64,000 bases of DNA from Deltaproteobacteria bacterium (GTDB lineage Bacteria > Bdellovibrionota > Bdellovibrionia > Bdellovibrionales > JAMPXM01): contig JAFLCB010000003.1 in the NCBI GenBank assembly GCA_017302795.1, positions 338,650 to 402,649 of the forward strand, given 5' to 3'. The position numbers and the translations under genes were made by a program. Shown in pieces: positions 59,534-64,000 of the stretch; the first letter of the stretch is position 1, and each line of letters begins with the position of its first letter. The notes beneath the pieces were generated by a model, which ran no database searches, was not told the DNA's origin, and saw only the letters and a list, made by a program, of their open reading frames with translations.

Positions 59534-61792
59534 ATGTTTTCTTCTTTGATTGCGGGCGGTTGTTTGGCGCTGGGAGCGTGTCTGACGAACACCCACATCG
59601 AGTTTACTGTTGCGAGCGAAAATGCGACTCAAATGGAAGTTTGTCTTTTTTCGCGACCAATGGGTGCGCAGCCGGAAGTTTGTCACCCATTAACCCGCAA
59701 CCAGACTTTGTATTGGTTTGCGAAAGTGCCGAAACCGAGTTTCGCCCCTGTTTATTACGCCTATCGCGCATGGGGGCCTAACTGGCCGTATAGCAAAAGC
59801 TGGAAGCCAGGAGACACAGCTGGCTTTTTAGCTGATGTCGATCGGAATGGTAATCGTTTTAATCCGAACAAGCTCTTGCTCGATCCCTACGCGCTAGAAG
59901 TCAGTCACGGCTTCGACCGCGTGCACGAAATAGATCATTTCAATTCAGGTCCACTTTATCGCTCGATCGATACAGGTCCCTTGGTGCCCAAAGGAATTGT
60001 TTCTGAAGCGCTTCCTCATCGCCGGAACGATATTATTCCGGACGGGACAAAGCCGTCGCATTCAATTCGCACGGACGTGGTCTATGAAGTGCATGTGCGC
60101 GGCTTCACGCACGACGACCACAGCGTACCAGCGCAGTACCGAGCAACCTATAAAGGGGCAGCGCTCAAGGCAAAGTATCTTAAGTCTTTAGGGGTAACAG
60201 CCGTCGAGTTTCTGCCAGTTCATGCCAAGTCCTCGCCTCAAGGGTTGCCTAATTATTGGGGTTACATGACGCTCAGTTATTTTGCCCCTGAACCAACTTA
60301 TGCGTTTGATCGTTCTCCTGGTGGACCAACCCGCGAATTCCGTGAAATGGTGCAGGCTTTCCACGCTGAAGGAATCAAGGTTTTCATCGATGTCGTTTAC
60401 AATCACACAGCAGAAGGCGGTGTAGATGTGCGCGATGCGAACGTGAGTTCGATTTGGTCTTTTCGGGGCCTCGATAACCGCATGTACTACGAAACGGCGC
60501 CGGACCCACGTTACTTTATGGACAACACTGGAATCGGTCACAATTTTGCGACCTTTCGCGAGGTACCTCGAGAACTGATTTTAGAATCTCTCAAATATTG
60601 GAAAGAGGTACTAGGGGTCGACGGGTTTAGGTTCGACTTAGCTGCCGTTCTTGGGAACAATCCTCGATCCACTTATTTCTATTTTGATGCTGATGACCCG
60701 GGTGGGCTTTTGCAAAGAATCGAGCGCGAGCTTCCTGCGAGGCCGGCACAGGGCGGATTTGGAGCTGACCTTCTCGCAGAGCCATGGGCTATCGGCCAGG
60801 GAACCTATCAGCAGGGACGATTTCCTAAAGGCTGGGCCGAATGGAATGGCGGAGCGTTTCGAGATCCAGTTCGCGCGTTTTTCAATCAGCGCGGTGTTGA
60901 ATCCGTGCCCATCGGCCGGGTGGCCAACGCGGTTTCCGGATCGGAAACCTTGTTCCGCGGAAATGGAAGGAAGCCCTTTCATTCAGTCAACTTCATTACG
61001 GCCCACGATGGTTTCACTTTGCGTGATCTGTTCACCTATAATTCGAAGCGCAATGGTCAACCCTATCCTTGGGGTCCCTCAGACGGTGGTTCGGATTCTA
61101 ATCGCTCTTGGGATCAGGGCGGGGATCCAGTAGCGCAAAAACAGATGGCTAGAACTGCAATGCTATTGCTATTCACTTCCGCGGGCACTCCGATGCTCCT
61201 CGGTGGTGACGAGCTTTATCGTACTGCGAAAGGCAATAACAACCCCTGGAATCTGGATACTGAAGTTAACCACCTTCCGTGGCCAAACCTTCAATCTCAC
61301 GCGCCCTATTTCGATTACGTTCAACACTTGATCAACTTCCGCCACCGCCACCCAGAGTTTGCGCCGGCTGAATTTTTCTTGGGAGTCGATCAAGACGGAA
61401 ATGGACTAAAAGACATTACCTGGTTTGATCGCGACGGTCGAGAAATGGCAAATTCAGTCTTTGCGGAAGACGGCCCCTTTCTCTCTTGGCGAATCGATTC
61501 GGTCGAGGGTCGGAAAAGATTAAAAAAAGCGCGCCCACGAGCGACCGTCAAATCTGTACAAGGCGCTTCGCGATCGGTCCTCGTTGCCATCAATGCCGGC
61601 TTTCATTCGATTGATTTTAAACTTCCAGCAACCGCCCCTGGGTATTCTTGGTTTCGTGTGGCGGATTCGGCTAGCTGGATGGAGCCGCTAGCTAACCATC
61701 ATCCGGCGGGGCAAGAAGTGCAGTTAGCAACCAATTACGTGGTGAATCCGCGCAGTGGGATTTTGCTAATTGAACGCCAAATTTCCAAGTAA
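59534..61792 (+). CDS. glgX: Glycogen debranching enzyme / isoamylase (GlgX-TreX type, GH13)
   Basis: A 752-residue enzyme hydrolysing alpha-1,6 branches. An N-terminal CBM48-like domain (about 10-120: FTVASENATQMEVCLFSRP) precedes the GH13 barrel with VYEVHVRGFTHDDHS, VFIDVVYNHTAEGG, GVDGFRFDLAAVLG (nucleophile Asp), LLAEPWAIGQGTY (acid/base Glu), NFITAHDGFTLRDLFTYNSK and MLLGGDELYRTAKGNNN. The opening GGCLALGACL looks like a lipobox, but it aligns with the PLGA start of cytoplasmic isoamylases and no basic residues precede it, so secretion is doubtful. It is the last gene of the carbohydrate cluster. Confidence 0.93.
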   Translation: MFSSLIAGGCLALGACLTNTHIEFTVASENATQMEVCLFSRPMGAQPEVCHPLTRNQTLYWFAKVPKPSFAPVYYAYRAWGPNWPYSKSWKPGDTAGFLADVDRNGNRFNPNKLLLDPYALEVSHGFDRVHEIDHFNSGPLYRSIDTGPLVPKGIVSEALPHRRNDIIPDGTKPSHSIRTDVVYEVHVRGFTHDDHSVPAQYRATYKGAALKAKYLKSLGVTAVEFLPVHAKSSPQGLPNYWGYMTLSYFAPEPTYAFDRSPGGPTREFREMVQAFHAEGIKVFIDVVYNHTAEGGVDVRDANVSSIWSFRGLDNRMYYETAPDPRYFMDNTGIGHNFATFREVPRELILESLKYWKEVLGVDGFRFDLAAVLGNNPRSTYFYFDADDPGGLLQRIERELPARPAQGGFGADLLAEPWAIGQGTYQQGRFPKGWAEWNGGAFRDPVRAFFNQRGVESVPIGRVANAVSGSETLFRGNGRKPFHSVNFITAHDGFTLRDLFTYNSKRNGQPYPWGPSDGGSDSNRSWDQGGDPVAQKQMARTAMLLLFTSAGTPMLLGGDELYRTAKGNNNPWNLDTEVNHLPWPNLQSHAPYFDYVQHLINFRHRHPEFAPAEFFLGVDQDGNGLKDITWFDRDGREMANSVFAEDGPFLSWRIDSVEGRKRLKKARPRATVKSVQGASRSVLVAINAGFHSIDFKLPATAPGYSWFRVADSASWMEPLANHHPAGQEVQLATNYVVNPRSGILLIERQISK

Positions 61793-62152
61793 AGGGTTTG
61801 ACTAAACTTAGGTCCGACCGGCTCGATGTGCTGCATTATTGGGCTTCTTTGCGGCACACTCCGTCGCTACAGTCGGTCGTATGGGCCTACATCACTTCCC
61901 AGTCGGATAAGATTTGCGTTTTTCCTTACTCTATGGGAACTCTCACCCTCTCACGGCGAAATTCCGTTCGGCCTTCGTCCGTCTTTTTTGTAAAGGCGAT
62001 TTTAAACGACGATTTGTCTGACTAGTTTTGTAAGCGTGATTTTGAATTGGATTTAGTAAGTTAATTATAGCTCGAATCTTAAGTATAAGGCGCCTGCTTT
62101 AGAACAGAATTTAGCTAGTGTTTTTTTGGGCGAAGATCCCAGGAGGAAGTAA
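61793..62152. other. Intergenic region between the carbohydrate cluster and tuf
   Basis: A frame at 61798-62025 (75 codons) lacks a ribosome-binding site and a recognisable domain and is probably not a gene. The right half is AT-rich and holds the tuf promoter. No terminator with a clear T-run is visible after glgX, and no copy of the tRNA-Thr 3' end was found here. Confidence 0.45.
62042..62071 (+). promoter_or_regulatory. Candidate sigma-70 promoter of tuf
   Basis: TTGAAT, 18-bp spacer, TATAGC, about 80 bp before the tuf start in an AT-rich segment. A second possible -10 (TAAGTATAAG) lies about 20 bp further on. Confidence 0.45.
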
Positions 62153-63343
62153 ATGTCTAAGGAGAAGTTTGACCGGAGCAAACCCCACGTCAACATCGGC
62201 ACCATCGGTCACGTCGACCACGGTAAAACATCGCTGACAGCGGCTATCACAAAAGTACTAGCTGAAACAGGCGGAGCAACCTTCCTCGCTTACGATCAAA
62301 TCGACAAAGCTCCGGAAGAAAAAGCACGCGGTATCACGATCTCGACTTCGCACGTTGAATACCAAACTGCGAATCGTCACTACGCACACGTCGACTGCCC
62401 AGGTCACGCGGATTACGTAAAGAACATGATCACTGGCGCAGCTCAAATGGACGGCGCGATTCTCGTTGTTTCTGCAGCTGACGGTCCGATGCCACAAACT
62501 CGTGAGCACATCCTCCTTGCACGTCAGGTTGGCGTTCCTGCGATGGTTGTCTTCATGAACAAAGTTGACATGGTTGACGATAAAGATCTTCTCGAGCTCG
62601 TCGAAGTCGAAATTCGCGAACTTCTTTCGAAGTACGAATTCCCTGGCGACGAAATTCCAATCGTACAAGGTTCGGCACTTTGCGCTCTCGAAAACAAGAG
62701 CCCAGAAATCGGACGTGAAGCGATCTTGAAACTGATGGCTGAAGTCGATCGTTACATCCCACAACCAGAGCGCGCGATCGATAAGCCGTTCTTGATGCCT
62801 GTGGAAGACGTTTTCTCGATCTCTGGTCGCGGTACTGTCGTTACAGGTCGTGTTGAGCGCGGTATCGTAAAGGTTAACGACGAAATCGAAATCGTTGGTC
62901 TCGCACCGACGCAAAAGACTGTCGTTACAGGTATCGAAATGTTCCGCAAACTTCTTGATGAAGGTCGCGCTGGAGACAACTGCGGTTGCCTCCTCCGCGG
63001 TACGAAGAAAGAAGAAGTTGAGCGCGGACAAGTGCTCGCTAAACCAGGCTCGATCAAGCCACACAAGAAATTCAAAGCTGAAGCCTACATCCTCACAAAA
63101 GAGGAAGGCGGACGTCACACTCCTTTCTTCAACGGCTACCGTCCACAGTTCTACTTCCGTACAACTGACGTGACTGGTGTCGTTACTTTGAAAGAAGGAA
63201 CTGAGATGGTCATGCCAGGCGATCGCGTTGAAATGCAAGTAGAGCTCATCGCGCCAATCGCGATGGAAAAAGAGCTCCGCTTCGCTATTCGCGAAGGTGG
63301 CCGTACAGTTGGTGCCGGCGTTGTTGTCGACATCAGCGAGTAG
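62153..63343 (+). CDS. tuf: Elongation factor Tu
   Basis: A 396-residue translation GTPase delivering aminoacyl-tRNA to the ribosome. G1 GHVDHGKT, switch region [14 protein letters not shown]3 [14 protein letters not shown]4 MNKVDM, and domains 2 and 3 complete to VDISE. AGGAGG precedes the ATG. Strong codon bias fits high expression. It is followed by tRNA-Trp and secE, a classic order; the upstream tRNA genes usually next to tuf lie 16 kb to the left. Confidence 0.98.
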   Translation: MSKEKFDRSKPHVNIGTIGHVDHGKTSLTAAITKVLAETGGATFLAYDQIDKAPEEKARGITISTSHVEYQTANRHYAHVDCPGHADYVKNMITGAAQMDGAILVVSAADGPMPQTREHILLARQVGVPAMVVFMNKVDMVDDKDLLELVEVEIRELLSKYEFPGDEIPIVQGSALCALENKSPEIGREAILKLMAEVDRYIPQPERAIDKPFLMPVEDVFSISGRGTVVTGRVERGIVKVNDEIEIVGLAPTQKTVVTGIEMFRKLLDEGRAGDNCGCLLRGTKKEEVERGQVLAKPGSIKPHKKFKAEAYILTKEEGGRHTPFFNGYRPQFYFRTTDVTGVVTLKEGTEMVMPGDRVEMQVELIAPIAMEKELRFAIREGGRTVGAGVVVDISE

Positions 63344-63358
63344 TATTCAAATTCGCTG

Positions 63359-63385
63359 ATCGCCTCGAGGCGATTGGCGTTTTGT
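63359..63385 (+). terminator. Possible terminator or attenuating hairpin after tuf
   Basis: ATCGCCT-CG-AGGCGAT followed by TGGCGTTTTG, 16 bp after the tuf stop codon. The palindrome is perfect but the loop is short and the T-run brief, so readthrough into tRNA-Trp and secE is possible. Confidence 0.45.
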
Positions 63386-63501
63386 ACTAAGAAGGTCGAG
63401 TCGAAATGGGTGGGAGCCCATCTCATATAGACTCGGCCTTTCTTGATTGAGATTGATTTAGTCAGACGCAAAAAATTTATCGTTCGATCGACAGTTTAGG
63501 T

Positions 63502-63577
63502 AGGGCAGTAGCTCAATTGGTAGAGTTACGGACTCCAAATCCGTCGGTTGGGGGTTCGAGTCCCTCCTGCCCTGCCA
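63502..63577 (+). tRNA. tRNA-Trp (anticodon CCA)
   Basis: A 76-nt gene. Acceptor AGGGCAG / CTGCCCT, anticodon stem CGGAC/ATCCG with loop TCCAA (anticodon CCA), T-loop GGTTCGAGTCC, and an encoded CCA. Confidence 0.97.
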
Positions 63578-63622
63578 CTTTTTATCGGACGTCTAGGTTA
63601 AGTTTAGGAAAGGCACGAAGTT

Positions 63623-64000
63623 ATGGATAGCGCAGTTGCCACAAATCGAAAGGCCGCAACAGTCGGCTTTATGTCAGCCGGAGTGCTGATCGGAATCACT
63701 GTAAAGGTACTTGTTGATTCAGGTGCAGCGGTTTCAACAGGGGCTCTGGGTCGTTTCTTCGCCTATGACTTCGTACGCCATGGATTGCCGGTCGTATTTG
63801 GTGTGGCGACGTTTGCATTGCTTCAGGCGAACGCAGCTGTTCGTGTTTGGGGCGACGAAGTTGTGACGGAACTCCGTAAGGTCGTATGGCCGAGCCGTGA
63901 GGACACGACGCGTATGACGATCGTGACTTGCATCATGTTGATCATCTCAGGTATCGCGCTTGGTGCGTTAGATATGGTCTCTGGAAAATTAATTGAGTGG
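63623..64000 (+). CDS. secE: SecE preprotein translocase subunit, cut at the window edge
   Basis: 126 residues are visible in frame and the stop codon lies just beyond the window. The conserved SecE core is at the C-terminal end: WGDEVVTELRKVVWPSREDT followed by the essential membrane helix MTIVTCIMLIISGIALGALD. Two further hydrophobic segments at about 15-33 and 56-75 give the three-helix E. coli-like form. SecE holds the SecYEG channel together. Its position after tuf and tRNA-Trp is the usual one, and nusG would be expected next. Confidence 0.95.
   Translation, partial: MDSAVATNRKAATVGFMSAGVLIGITVKVLVDSGAAVSTGALGRFFAYDFVRHGLPVVFGVATFALLQANAAVRVWGDEVVTELRKVVWPSREDTTRMTIVTCIMLIISGIALGALDMVSGKLIEW

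Noticed and set aside
59534-59590. Lipoprotein signal on the GlgX-type enzyme (LALGAC).
   Set aside because: The segment aligns with the PLGA start of cytoplasmic isoamylases and has no basic n-region.
61798-62025. Small gene between glgX and tuf.
   Set aside because: No ribosome-binding site or domain. I cannot exclude a repeat-derived sequence; a genome self-search would show this.
61793-62152. Direct repeat of the tRNA-Thr 3' end as an attachment site for the carbohydrate block.
   Set aside because: I found only short chance matches (for example ATGGG and CTCTCACCCTC), not a convincing duplicate.

Overview
The window looks like a chromosomal segment of a Gram-negative, flagellated bacterium of the Bdellovibrionota / former Deltaproteobacteria type. 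This is inferred from gene content, not from a database match. Pointers are a fused CcoN-CcoO cbb3 oxidase, several NtrC-type sigma-54 activators with partner kinases, a short flagellin, outer-membrane TPR/beta-barrel and FecR proteins, and the rlmB / tRNA / tuf / tRNA-Trp / secE neighbourhood at the right end.

Layout. 1-6.9 kb (minus): cbb3 oxidase operon ccoI-ccoS-ccoNO-ccoQ-ccoP-ccoG. 7.1-9.7 kb: sigma-54 response regulator and PAS histidine kinase, convergent and overlapping at their 3' ends. 9.7-18.9 kb: envelope region with a fused UDP-glucose dehydrogenase / UDP-glucuronate decarboxylase, a flippase-like membrane protein, recO, and an MBOAT / SGNH / AMP-ligase cassette that recalls the Dlt system. 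18.9-23.5 kb: TPR beta-barrel protein, FecR protein with in-frame 69-bp repeats, and a HAD phosphatase. 23.6-31.7 kb: xerC-like recombinase, orphan sigma-54 activator, a secreted papain-like protein, a histone H1-like protein, a lipoprotein, flagellin and a hydrolase. Two arrays of a hairpin repeat family lie here, each just behind a stop codon. 31.7-45.4 kb (plus): clpB, a YfiM-like protein, then a tightly packed run ribE-ribBA-ribH-ntrY-ntrX-proS-pyrF-rlmB. 45.5-46.0 kb: four tRNA genes (Thr, Tyr, Gly, Thr). 46.3-61.8 kb: a contiguous carbohydrate cluster zwf-pgl-edd-eda-malEF(fused)-malG-malK-amylase-ROK kinase-malQ-glgX. 62-64 kb: tuf, tRNA-Trp, secE (cut by the window edge).

How the genes work together. 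The carbohydrate cluster encodes a complete route from external alpha-glucan to pyruvate and glyceraldehyde-3-phosphate. An exported animal-type alpha-amylase cuts the polymer, an ABC importer takes up oligosaccharides, MalQ and a GlgX-type debranching enzyme trim them, a ROK kinase phosphorylates glucose, and Zwf-Pgl-Edd-Eda run the Entner-Doudoroff pathway. This block lies exactly between the Thr-Tyr-Gly-Thr tRNA genes and tuf, which are adjacent in many bacteria, so it may have been inserted into the ancestral tRNA-tuf operon.

The most unusual items are: (i) a hairpin repeat family with a constant AGTG loop and stems that differ but stay paired, found as two 3'-UTR arrays and two single copies; (ii) the MalE-MalF fusion; (iii) the carbohydrate block splitting tRNA from tuf; (iv) the Dlt-like MBOAT/SGNH/ligase cassette; and (v) the apparent lack of a normal start codon for ccoI. 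No CRISPR array, insertion sequence, prophage or rRNA was seen.
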